Shown piece by piece: positions 12,051 to 22,009 of a stretch of DNA of 64,000 nucleotides (the stretch's first letter is position 1; each line of letters starts with the position of its first letter). The stretch is from the NCBI RefSeq assembly GCF_900747795.2, contig NC_041397.2, forward strand, positions 324,367,709-324,431,708, written 5' to 3'. The notes under the pieces were generated by a model. It did no database searches, had not been told where the DNA came from, and saw nothing but the letters and a program-made list of their open reading frames with translations. The stretch comes from Erpetoichthys calabaricus. Lineage: Eukaryota; Chordata; Cladistia; Polypteriformes; Polypteridae. A program made the position numbers and the translations under genes.

Positions 12051-12832
12051 CAGAAGCTGTTGGATTATTCTTGAAGCTTTTGTGAAAGTGTTTATTTGAT
12101 CTTTGGAACTCGGGCTTTATATATTCTATAGTTTATGCCTACTACATTTTGTAACATTTATTACTAAAATATGAAAAAGTTTCTGTTTTAACAATGTGTT
12201 TACACAGATTACTTTAGAATAATGACCTCTTATTTCCACTGTAAAACTCCACTTCACTCCCACATAATCAATCAAGGCGTGAGCTGGGAAAACTTCGCAC
12301 ACGTTCTAAGTCGGTGGGGGGATGGAATAGCCGGCTGCTGGCAGCTTGTCTTTTATCAGCACATTTAGAGGACAAAGGATGCTGGCGGAGAGGTGAGAAC
12401 GGATTTAAGAAGCGATTTAAGGTGGGCCGGATATACGAGTTTTTTCGTAGGCTCTGGTAATTCTAGTGCTAATGATAATATTTTTGGCAGATAGTATTAA
12501 GAATTTAGCTGCAATAGATATCTCTGTTTTAATTCTCTAACGCCGCTGCGGGGTGGGGTTTGTCTTGTTTTGGACGATTTTGGTCTCTTTGTATGTCAGA
12601 GGACCGGGACATCGTGAAGTGGGATATAGCCTCATGTGGAGAGGCAAAATGGGGATAAAGGGGGGAGAGAAGGAGAGCAGGCTATATCTAATCTATTCTT
12701 GTAATCCTTATAATTATAAATATCAATGCAACAATAGGCTAAAATGCAATAACTCATGGGGAATTTTGAAACTAAGATTAAAACTGCCTCATTATCAATT
12801 AAAACTATAAAATAAAATTAAAAACTCAGAAT

Positions 12833-14060
12833 CAATGTCTCCATGATGGGACACTTAACTTTGTGAGCTGGAATGTTAAAGGCCTGAATCATGAATTAAA
12901 GAGAAAGAAAGTATACTCTCACCTAATAGGCTTAAACGCTAAAATAGTATTTCTACAGGAGACCCACTTACTAACCAAGGATCAGTTCAGACTACAAAAA
13001 GACTGGACTGGCCAAATGTTCCATTCTAGCTTTATAAAGAAAACTAGAGGGGTGGGAATTCTCATACATTGAACAGTTCCATTTGTAGCATCAGAGGTAG
13101 TGTCGGACCCTGAAGGGAGATATGTGATGGTCACGGGTAACTTATATAACAGTAAAATGATTTTGATAAATGTTTATGCACCCAATGTTGATGATAAGGA
13201 ATTCATGCAAAATCTATTTGCATCCATTCCCAATGTGAACACTCATAAAATTATAATGGCTGGGGACTTTAATTGTGTTTTAAATCCACTCTTAGATAGG
13301 ACTCCTGTGACAGGGGGGACGACATCAAATACTGCAAAGATAATTACACAGTTTTTAAATGATCACAACTTCTCAGACCCCTGGAGGTTTCTCAACCCAA
13401 ACTCAAGAACATATTCGTTCTGCTCACCAGTGCATTATAGCTACTCAAGAATTGATTATTTTTTTATAGATAATAATATTCTGCCTACAATTAAATCATG
13501 CAAATATGACACAATTGTTATCTCCGACCATGCACCTCTAGTCTTGGAGCTAAAATCATTAAGCCCCTCACACTCACCTCGTAGATGGCGTCTTAACCCT
13601 CTTCTATCGGCAGACGAGGAGTGCACAGAATTTATATCTAAACAAATCAGCTTCTTCCTAGAGACAAACACACCCACAGAAGTTTCTGCAGGAACACTCT
13701 GGGAAACTCTAAAGGCCTTCTTAAGAGGACAGATTATTTCATATCTTTCCCACAGAAATAAATTAGAAACCAAGAAAGTGTCAGAGCTAAGAAATGAAAT
13801 TACTAGAATAGATGAAGAACAAGCCAGGCGTCCAAGTGAAGCTCTTCACAGGAAAAGGCAGGCCCTGCATAGAGAACTTAACATCTTAACAACTAAAGAA
13901 ACTGAACAACTTATTTATAAGTCTAGACAGCATTACTATGAACACGGAGAAAAAGCTAATAAGCTTTTAGCTCAACAAATTCACAAACAAGAAGTTCACA
14001 ATGCAATACCAGTAATCACCAACAAGAATGGAGAAGAAATTATTGACCATAAAAATATAA
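12833..14060 (+). pseudogene. LINE ORF2, endonuclease domain only
   Basis: This is an apurinic-like endonuclease (EEP fold) that nicks target DNA for L1-type retrotransposition. The visible motifs in order are SWNVKGLNH (from 12866), FLQETHLLT with the catalytic Glu, an in-frame TGA at 13070-13072, MAGDFNCVLNP (Asp/Asn pair, about 13256), YSYSRIDYFFID and the SDHAPLVLEL His/Asp motif (about 13526). A charged linker, LETKKVSELRNEITRIDEEQ, follows and leads up to NKNGEEIIDHKNI, where the element ends. The start region is degenerate, so no ATG is assigned. No RT is present. One internal stop, start-region damage and the 3' truncation make it dead. Confidence 0.85.
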
Positions 14061-14077
14061 TGATTCTTTTCTCTTTC
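14061..14077 (+). repeat. Target-site duplication, right of LINE
   Basis: Exact copy of 8953-8969. Confidence 0.92.
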
Positions 14078-15055
14078 GGTGGCCCAGCTGCTGTTCTTCT
14101 TGTCTTTTTATTCTTTAATTCTCCGTGTGGTTTGATGTCACTGAGATGTCAATTGTGTCATTTCTAACACCTACCTGCAGGTGGCGATGCTAGCAGGTCA
14201 CTCTGCCATTTTGCTCTGAATCGCCAGTTCAGGTCAGAGGAGAGCTGGGAGTGGACAGCAGTGGTCAGCAGTAATGGGGGTCACTTCACTGTCCACTCAG
14301 ACCACCTCTGTGCCCAGGGGACTGGACTTTGGGATGCTAAGTGTCCATTCAGAGCTCGTCCACTGGCTTTATTACAAATTAGGAGAGAAATAAGAAAACT
14401 GAGGTGACCAGCAGTGAGGCCTTTAGTGGACTGAGGTCAGCTGGTCAGTGGCACCGGTCAGCATGTGATGTGTGAGTGTCAGAAGTGTCACATGTCAGTC
14501 CTGCCCACCCTGTCCATTATGTCACTGATCACACAGTCAGTCCAGTCTTTGTCACAATACACAGACAGAGGGTCCTCATCGTCTAAGTGGTCTGACATCA
14601 GGAGAGCCCACCATGACAGACACTCGAGTGTCGCGCTCTCCGATGTCCAGCAGTGACTGGCGTGTCTAACAGGAATCTGTGGATGGGGTCCTGCAAATCA
14701 GTCAAAGCCCCTCCATGTGCTGAGTCCTCAGTTACAGACACAAATCCAAGGTGGTCCCTCCGCTGTCATCGGCTTTGACAAATCTGTCTGGACCCTCGAG
14801 TGCAGGACACTGTCAGCCTCATGTCCTTCACATTCCTGTCCAGTGTCCACATGTCACTTTGGGTGACTTGTCATCAGTCAGTGTGGCAGGAAGGCAGAAG
14901 ACACTGTCAGGTATATAGCGCCTTACCTTATAAGGACAGCGGTGGTCTCAGGGTCAAAGTGCATTTCAGTGAAGACGGTGCAGTCATTGGGCCCTTGTGC
15001 TGTGTGTCCTTCTGTCTGTCTGTCTGTCCTCACTCGTCTCTCTTCTTCTCCACAG
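14078..15055 (+). other. Intron, duplication unit 1, right part
   Basis: From 14252 this matches 20022-20815. The first ~175 bp (14078-14251) have no counterpart in unit 2, where the sequence jumps from CTGAGCCCCTGAC straight to GTGGTCAGCAGTAATGG. It ends in a pyrimidine-rich tract and CACAG before the LRR exon. No other exon is seen. Confidence 0.8.
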
Positions 15056-15229
15056 GTTGTCTGAATGTGGTCTCACCTCAGCCTGCTGCTCAGCTCTCTC
15101 CTCGGTCCTCTCGTCTCCAAACTCACGGCTGACTGAACTGTACCTGAACGACAACAACCTGGGAGATTCAGGGGCTCGTCAGCTGAGTGAGGGGCTCAGG
15201 AGTGACAACTGTAAATTAGAGAAACTGTG
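15056..15229 (+). CDS. LRR exon A of an NLR-like receptor gene
   Basis: This is one 174-nt internal exon encoding about 58 residues: two ribonuclease-inhibitor-type leucine-rich repeats. Visible are [18 protein letters not shown] and then [19 protein letters not shown], the LxxLxLxxNxLxDxGxxxL pattern. The acceptor is TTCTTCTCCACAG|G and the donor TG|GTGAGTA. The exon enters and leaves in phase 2, so it can be duplicated or skipped without a frame change. Such 171-177-nt exons make up the C-terminal LRR array of fish NLRC3-like/NLRP-type cytoplasmic sensors, in which LRRs sense ligand or hold the NACHT domain off. The FISNA/NACHT exons must lie left of this window. Exon B at 20816 is its paralogue. 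The exact subfamily cannot be told. Confidence 0.85.
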
Positions 15230-16573
15230 GTGAGTAAAGAGGGGGAGGGGTGGGGTGTGTGAATGTGTTATTGATGGGCGGGCTGATCACATGACAGCAC
15301 ATGGAGTGACCAGAATGACAGTGACAAGTGGAGCTGACTGAGGTGACAGACAGAAAGGACAACAAAGATAAGGAGAGACAAACAGAGGAAGATGAGGAGG
15401 ACCTGCTCTGTCAGATGAGACCACCTACTTGAGTACCGGACCCCATCTCCTCCACTCTTCTCAAATCTTGTCTTCATGTCCTAATCCTGACTGTCGTGAC
15501 AATAATAAATCCATCCTGTGACACCAGCTCTGTGCCAGCGACTCTGAAGGTCTCTTCTGTATCCCCCCATTAGGACAGTCTGGTCTTGATGTGACAATCT
15601 GAGATAACAAGTCTCAGTCCATCACTCACTTCTCTATTCTGCCTAATGTTCTCAAGAGTGTCGTGACCTCCCAACTCACCGTCACGTAACTGATAATCAG
15701 CTGAGACCAGACACTTTTAAAAATGGAGGATCTCACCAGAATAACACAACATATTACAGAGCAGGTGTCACCTCAAGGTGGCTCATCTAACATGACGGTG
15801 ACTTCAGTTGACACCAATGGCTGCACGTCCAGTCCAATAAAACACTTCTGGGATGAGCTGGAACTGCAAGTGAGGAGCAGAAATGTGAGGCTGAGAAGTC
15901 TGAAGGACTGTGTGATGTCAACATGGAGACGGAAATCCATAAGGAGCCATTCATGTGTCTCAAGGGGTCAAAACCTTGGAGAATTCAGGCTCTTCAGAGG
16001 CAGAGGAGGCCTACCTGGTGTGCCTAATAAATTGGCCACTGGGTGCCCTTGCTGATCTTGAGCACTTTGCTCTTCTTCTGCACACCCGCTTTACACTCTT
16101 TAGTCCAGCGGCTATGTCTTTGTGCACACGTCATCATCTGCACTCACACTCACTTGTCACTCTTTGTGTCTGCTGCTCGTTTCTCCTTGTCATCCATCTT
16201 GTGTCCCCCATAGCAGGTTTGTCCCCCGCATGTCCTTTTTTCTGACACCCCGCCAGCTGCCCCTCATACTCACACACTTGAACCATTGCTCCTGTCTGTG
16301 CAGATCTCATCTTCATGACGCTCATTTCTATTTCTCTTATTTTGATCTTCTTCGTCTTTATTCTCCCAGTATGTCCTCACAAATTCCCAGTCCATGTGGT
16401 GCACCTGCCCAGAAAGGTCACTCTGATTCTCGTCACTCCTGGTTGGGGTCACTAAGTGGCAGGGCTTGTCCCAGTAGCAGGAACTGAAGACAAGCAGAGG
16501 GGCAGGCCATCACAGAGGGTCCACACTCAGGGGGTCTAACTGACCACCTCAGCTGCTCAATGTCTTTAAACAT
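15230..16573 (+). other. Intron with L2 LINE fragment
   Basis: 15230-15400 matches the intron after exon B. About 15400-15720 is an old L2 LINE piece: GACCACCTACTTGAGTACCGG and following bases align with the L2 RT stretch at 32793-33060, in the same (plus) orientation, with decay. The sequence GTGTGCCTAATAAATTGGCC near 16018 resembles a common fish non-autonomous DNA transposon end. The rest is unassigned. Confidence 0.6.
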
Positions 16574-17131
16574 TGTGAGATATGGCTGGCCATTCATCCC
16601 AGCCAATACCCCCACACCGCTAGATGGAGCCCTTCTGGCAGCATGGAGGTGCCCTGAATTCCAGCAGGGCATCATGGATATTGGAGTTTTCCTTCACAGC
16701 CCTGCTGGATACTATGGGGGCCGCAAGGGGACACTGCAGGGAGGTCCAGGGACTATTTTCCCTGCACCCCGGAAGAACATCCCAGTCACACGGACAGAAG
16801 AAATGATGTGCTTCCGGGATGAAGAAAAGGAGTTTTACCTGACCCGGAAGTGATAGAAAGTCACATGGACTGAGGGACAAACACGTCCGGGTCATGGACT
16901 ATAAAGGACTCTGGGAAATCCCAGACGGACGAGCCGAGTTGGGAGGAAGGGTGACTGAGCTGTTGGGAGTGGAGGATTGATTATAGTTTACTGATTGTCT
17001 AGTAAGTATTGTGGAGTGGAGAGTGCTTTGTGCTCTTATTTATAATAATAAATATTATTATTGGACTTTTATCTGGTGTCTGACGTCTGGTCTGAGGGTT
17101 CAAGGGAACGAGAGCGTCCTTATCTGTAACA
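16574..17131 (+). mobile_element. Solo LTR (Ty3/gypsy-like), fossil
   Basis: It starts TGTGAGATATGGC and ends CTGTAACA, with ACAT on both sides as a likely 4-bp target duplication. Inside are a TATAAAGG box (about 16900) and AATAAATATT (about 17046), in the order expected of an LTR. It shares segments (GGAGTT.TCC.TCACAGCCCTG.TGGA type) with the minus-strand LTR at 53591-54123, so the two are related. No internal region is present, as expected after LTR-LTR recombination. It is a relic and looks whole as a solo LTR. Confidence 0.7.
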
Positions 17132-17877
17132 ACATCAAACAAGAAATAGAAGAAAACCGTGAAGAAAAAACTACTGAGAGAAAAGGAGGAAACACATATG
17201 GACCCCCAGTTCTCCTCTCCCTCCTAAACATGTCACTTGTCACTGAGGTTTGACCTCGGCAGGCTAAGCTGGTGCAGGACATGACGTCAGGCTGAGTCCT
17301 CAAGGCAGGTGACCTGAGCATAAGGCGGACCACCGCAGACCCTCACGGTTGTCCCCTTCACTCAGATGACTTTCTTCTCATGAGGACACTAAAGATGTCC
17401 CCTCACTGACTGTGATGTGTGTTGAACCCGAGTCTCTGTGGCCTGCAGACACACTAAGGCTGTGTGCTGTATGAGCCAATCAGTGATCAGAGTTCAGCAA
17501 ATGTTACAAACCTCAGGAAGAAACGACTGACATGCAGCATTATGGGATAGGAGGAGTGGCCAACATTAAAGGAGATGGAAACGGAGGAGTTATTATGGGA
17601 TATCAAGGTACAGAAGGAGTGGAGAACAAAAAGAAAAAGCAAATGTGCAGTCAGGAAAAAAGGTGAAGAAGAAATGAGAGGTGGAAATGAAGAAGAGAAA
17701 CCCAAAGAGACGAGTGACATGGCCTAACCAGCAGAGGGCAGGACCTGGGGACCTTCAGGACTGACTGATGTCAGAAACTCAGATGTCTTATAAGACATCC
17801 TGAACTGTCAAGTGAACACGTCTGGTCAACTTGAGAGAACTTCCTCCATCACAGTCCTGATAATAATAAGAATATTA
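17132..17877 (+). other. Intron, no gene seen
   Basis: Intronic sequence between the solo LTR and the start of duplication unit 2. It has a purine-rich stretch at 17570-17710 and short (AAT)n at 17856-17885. No exon, RNA gene or clear element is recognised. Confidence 0.6.
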
Positions 17878-18691
17878 ATAATAATAAGGACAAGACTGTC
17901 ACCTGACGTCACCACTGAGCTGCTTGTCCTTGTCCCATCTCGCTCCTCGTTCTTCAGATCTCATTGTGTCCATCGATGTCATCCAAAAGTGTGAAGTCAA
18001 CGTCACTGATGGGCTTTGGCTTACAGCTGTGATTTGAACTCACGTCCTCTGATTTGATGTCATTTAACATTTTCTCTGAATATTTACTGACTGACTTGTC
18101 ACAGCACATTCATCCTCATCGTCGTTTTCTCGAATGTTATTCATATTTTCAGTTCAGTTCTCTTTATTGTCACTCTTGTCTTTATGTCACTCAAAGTCCT
18201 CCTGCGACCTCCTTGCTGTGTCTGTGTCCTGGTGGTCATTCAAGGTGACACAGTGAGTCAGCGGTGGGATCTGAACTGGCGTTACTGTGGTGGTCAGGCC
18301 TTTCCCTAAGCCACTGGGCCACACTGTCTGAGGTGACACGTGAGCTTTGACAGAGCAGATGGCCGACTTGTGTTACTTTTGGTGGAGGTTTGAGATTTCA
18401 AAGCTTGTGAAGGTCCTGCCATCTTTAGCCCACCCACTTGCTGGCCATTGGCCTGTCCTGACTGATTTGATGACAAAGATAGCAAATGGAATCACAAAGA
18501 GATGAGCTGCTGATGTCAACAAGAGGGGGATGAAGATGGCAGTCATGTGACCCTCCAAATGTTCTGAGCCGTGGGTGGCAGGGCTGTGCATTTCTAACGC
18601 CCAAGAAGAAGCTCAAACACAAAGAGGAAAGAATCAGAACACCGCAAAGAGAACTGTGATGGTCTGAGAGGAGCTCAGTTTCATCTGGAAT

Positions 18692-19995
18692 TCAGCAGCT
18701 TAGCTCATTGTCATCTGCCTGTAAAGATCAGGAAACAAATCCACAGAACAAGAACATCCCATAATAAACAAACAAAATGTGACGATTGTGACAAGAACAT
18801 CAAATAAGCATTGTTCATAGCCCAGTCCCACATCACACACACAGATCCTTCTAAAGGCTCAAGTGAAGCCCCCCATGACAGCCTGTTTCAGGGGTCCTGC
18901 TTCTCGAGGTCCGACCACATGAACCTCACAGTCTGATGGCCAACGTGTTCTGTGATTCTCTCAATGCTGTCCTCAGGTCAGACTAACAGATGTCAGTATT
19001 CTGGAGTACACACACACACACTCCACATAAATGTCACATTATTTAATAAAGGATGCCACAGACCACCCGTTACCACCATCTCCCCCAAAGCCACTAAGCC
19101 CTCGTGTTCTCCTCATCACCTCGGCAGACCAGCAGCTGCTGTTGTTCCCAGTCTGACAGTCCAGTTCATTTCCTGTGGTCTCAAGTGTCCATCACAACCC
19201 TCCAGCACTTTCTTTTACTTTCTGATTTCAGTTGTCCCCCCTTGTGACCCTTAGTGAAAAAAGTGACATTTGCTCAGCCCCTCTCTGACATCACTTTTGT
19301 GCTCCTGATGTCCACGTACCCCTCTGTTGGTGTCCTGCACATCAGACTTGTGACGTGACCCCATTGTTGTGTATTCTACCCTCACAGCTCGAGTCTCACC
19401 TGTTTCTGAGACAAATCGTCACTTGATTGATGACAATGGTGTCACCCTTTATTATGACGCTGGCACCTTGAACAGGGGACATGTCCTCATTTGAATGTTC
19501 AAAGTGTGTGCAAACATCGGCCTTAACCAGTGTATCCTAATGTGACATCGAGAACACACAAATGACGGGGACCCTAAACACGGGGACAGCTACAGTGGAT
19601 GCCAATACTCTTTAATGTCACACACGTCATTGTCATTGTCACAGAGTGACATTTTTAGGATTTATTTAGTTACATGTGTTATGTTTTATTGTTTGCCCTG
19701 AAGAAGTCATTGAGAGAATCGCGTTGGCCCTCAGACTGTGAGGTTTATGTGGTCGGACCTCGAGAAGCAGGACCCCTCAAACAGGCTGCCATGGGGGGCT
19801 TCACTTGTGTCTTTAGAACTAAAAGGATTTGCTTGTGCTTTAGGACTGAGCTATGAAGAGACGATTGTTTGGTTTTCTTTCACATTCTCTCATATTCTGT
19901 CTGTTTATTATGGGATGTGTTGTTCTTTTGATTTGTTTCCTGATCTTCACAGGTGAGTTAATGCTGGTGGTCCGGACTGCTGAATTCCTGATGAT
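18692..19995. repeat. Long inverted repeat in intron, copy 2
   Basis: The left arm is about 18692-18972 and the right arm about 19712-19995, paralogous to 7549-8905. The arms keep pairing over most of their length (for example GTCCTGCTTCTCGAGGTCCG against its complement near 19755), although each copy has its own substitutions. Confidence 0.82.
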
Positions 19996-20815
19996 TCTCA
20001 TTCTTTTCTGAGCCCCTGACGTGGTCAGCAGTAATGGGGGTCACTTCACAGTCCACTCAGACCACCTCTGTGCCCAAGGGACTGGACTTTGGGATGCTGA
20101 GTGTCCATTCAGAGCTCGTCCACTGGCTTTATTACAAATTAGGAGAGAAATAAAAACACTGAGATCACCATCAGTGAGGCCTTTAGTAGACTGAGGTCAG
20201 CTGGTCAGTGTCATCGGTCAGCATGTGACGTGTGAGTGACAGAAGTTTCACATGTCAGTCCTGTCCACCCTGTCCATTATGTCACTGATCACACAGTCAG
20301 TCCAGTCTTTGTCACAATAGACAGACAGAGGGTCCTCATCGTCTAAGTGGTCTGACATCAGGAGAGCCCACCATGACAGACACTCGAGTGTCGCGCTCTC
20401 CGATGTCCAGCAGTGACTGGCGTGTCTGACAGGAATCTGTGGATGGGGACCTGCAAATCAGTCAAAGCCCCTCCATGTGCTGAGTCCTCAGTTAGAGACA
20501 CAAATCCAAGGTGGTCCCTCCGCTGTCATCGGCTTTGACAAGTCTGTCTGGACCCTCAAGTGCAGGACACTGTCAGCCTCATGTCCTTCACATTCCTGTC
20601 CAGTGTCCACATGTCACTTTGAGTGATTTGTCACCAGTCAGTGTGGCAGGAAGGAAGAAGACGCTGTCAGGTATATAGCGCCTTACCTCATAAGGACAGC
20701 AGTGGTCTCAGGGTCAAAGTGCATTTCAGTGAAGACGGCGCAGTCATTGAGCCCTTGTGCTGTGTGTCCTTCTGTCTGTCTGTCTGTCCTCACTCGTCTC
20801 TCTTCTTCTTCACAG

Positions 20816-20992
20816 GTTGGACTCTTGTGGTCTCACCTCGGCCTGCTGCTCAGCTCTCTCCTCGGTCCTCTCGTCTCCAAACTCACAGCTGACTGAACTG
20901 TGGCTGAGCTACAACAACAAGCTGAGAGATTCAGGGGCTCGTCAGCTGAGTGAGGGGCTCAGGAGTGACAACTGTAAATTAGAGACACTGAA
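20816..20992 (+). CDS. LRR exon B of an NLR-like receptor gene
   Basis: This 177-nt exon (59 residues) is the tandem paralogue of exon A. Its acceptor is TTCTTCTTCACAG|G, its donor AA|GTGAGTA, and both borders are phase 2. It encodes [18 protein letters not shown] and [20 protein letters not shown]. Compared with exon A it has one extra residue, in the variable strand/turn segment (SYNNKLRDS against NDNNLGDS). This is where LRR ligand surfaces vary, so divergence and a codon gain here are what one expects of a receptor under change. It splices in frame to the terminal exon at 21763. Confidence 0.87.
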
Positions 20993-21762
20993 GTGAGTAA
21001 AGAGGGGGAGGGGTGGGGGTGTGAATGTGTTATTGATGGGCGGGCTGATCACATGACAGCACATGGAGTGACCAGAGTGACAGTGACAAGTGGAGCTGAC
21101 TGAGGTGACAGACAGGAAGGACAACAGAGATAACGAGAGACAGACAGAGGAAGATGAGGAGGAGGAGGAGGAGTGTGAGATGGACAAGAAGAAGAAGAAA
21201 TGGACAGCAGCTGAGTTTCCAGCCAGAGACAGAGGGACAAGGACACAGGCGGGATCAGGACAGCAGGCAGTGTGGGCAGGAGGAGAGGCGGACATGACAG
21301 TCTGGGGGCTGAGGGTCATTTGGAACAAACAAGAAAGAGCAGAGCAGCAGATGGGGGGATCAGTGGACAAGAGGAAGAATCAAGATGAAAGATGAGAGAC
21401 GAGCAGGAGACATAATGAGAGAAGACATGAGAGTGAGGATGAGAAGAAGAGAAAATGAAGAAAGACGGAGCACTAAAGAGACAGACAGGAAGTGACCGCA
21501 GGGGGACAGAGGGGACAACAGCACGTCAACTGGACAGACCACCTTCTTTATGAAATGTGACGCGACCAGCAGGCCTTCAGAGGATGTTGACCAATCGGTG
21601 AGTGGACTGAGTGACTGACAGGCCGACACACACGTCATGTGACTTAGATGAGCACAGACACTGAGAGGAATTCTGGGTGACATCAGGGGGCGTGTCAGTG
21701 TGACAGTGCAGTGTGTGTGTGGTGCCCCCTGCTGTTTGTAACACACTTGTGTCTCCTCACAG
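20993..21762 (+). other. Last intron of NLR-like gene
   Basis: G/A-rich intron. The first part parallels the intron after exon A. It ends TGTCTCCTCACAG. The open frame through its GAGGAGGAGG-type stretch is low complexity and not coding. Confidence 0.75.
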
Positions 21763-21880
21763 GCTGTTTGGTAACGGGATCAGTGAGAGTGAGGAGATGA
21801 ACCTGTGGTCACTACAGGAGGAGCTGAGGATGTCTGGACGTCAGCTGACTATCTACACATGGCAAGACCAGCAGTGGTGA
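21763..21880 (+). CDS. Terminal exon of NLR-like gene, with stop
   Basis: A 118-nt exon, acceptor CTCCTCACAG|G. It completes the phase-2 codon and encodes about 38 residues: LFGNGISESEEMNLWSLQEE and then LRMSGRQLTIYTWQDQQW, followed by TGA at 21878-21880. The LxGNxIS start continues the LRR rhythm and the short polar tail ends the protein. The exon phase matches both LRR exons, which supports one gene on the plus strand. This is the 3' end of the gene; the upstream sensor domains are not in this window. Confidence 0.82.
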
Positions 21881-21980
21881 TCAGACAGACCCCTTGTCAG
21901 TGACGGAGTCCCCCGTCCACTCACTCCTAAATTCTCCTCTTTCTTGTGTTTTCTTCTCCTCTCAGCTCTGCTCCTCATTT

Positions 21981-21986
21981 AATAAA
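21981..21986 (+). terminator. Poly(A) signal AATAAA of NLR-like gene
   Basis: AATAAA lies 101 bp after the stop codon, followed by a T/G-rich stretch (CTCCGTGTCCCCTCAGCCTGTGTG), a normal cleavage context. Confidence 0.65.
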
Positions 21987-22009
21987 CTCTCCGTGTCCCC
22001 TCAGCCTGT

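Larger units (their letters stand above)
10761..12468. mobile_element. Fold-back piggyBac-like element, 1.7 kb palindrome
   Basis: The ends are CACTAGAATTACCAGAGCC and its reverse complement. The left flank is TTAA (10757-10760) and the right flank CTAA (12469-12472), consistent with a TTAA target. The whole element is an inverted repeat: arms of about 815 bp (10761-11575 and 11655-12468) with a spacer near 11577-11655. The same right end, flanked by TTAA, is seen at 34656-34659 and 38017-38020. It encodes no transposase, so it would need one in trans. The piggyBac assignment rests on the TTAA target, the shared ATATCCGGC subterminal motif and kinship with 36779-37964. Confidence 0.8.
8970..14060 (+). 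mobile_element. L1/Tx1-type LINE, 3'-truncated, with perfect 17-bp TSD
   Basis: The element starts with a GC-rich 5' leader (GAGCGGTCTCGTCCG), then ORF1 (9112-10312) and the endonuclease half of ORF2 (to 14060). It stops just after the endonuclease-to-RT linker, in CATAAAAATATAA, directly against the right target-site duplication. Reverse transcriptase, 3' UTR and poly(A) tail are absent. LINEs usually lose the 5' end, so losing only the 3' end while keeping TSDs is unusual. A 1.7-kb fold-back element sits between ORF1 and ORF2. Confidence 0.88.
17878..21163 (+). repeat. Duplication unit 2 (intron plus LRR exon B)
   Basis: This is the second copy of the tandem exon-plus-intron unit and matches 6747-8933 joined to 14252-15400. 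It lacks the LINE and about 190 bp of surrounding sequence. The shared order (intron left part, inverted repeat, intron right part, LRR exon, donor-side intron with GTGAGTAAAGAGGGGGAGGGG) shows a single duplication of about 3.3 kb. The tRNA-like remnant recurs at about 18208-18335. Confidence 0.88.

Noticed and set aside
21090-21395. 101-codon acidic frame in the last NLR intron
   Set aside because: GAGGAGGAGG-type low complexity within an intron; absent from the parallel intron of unit 1.
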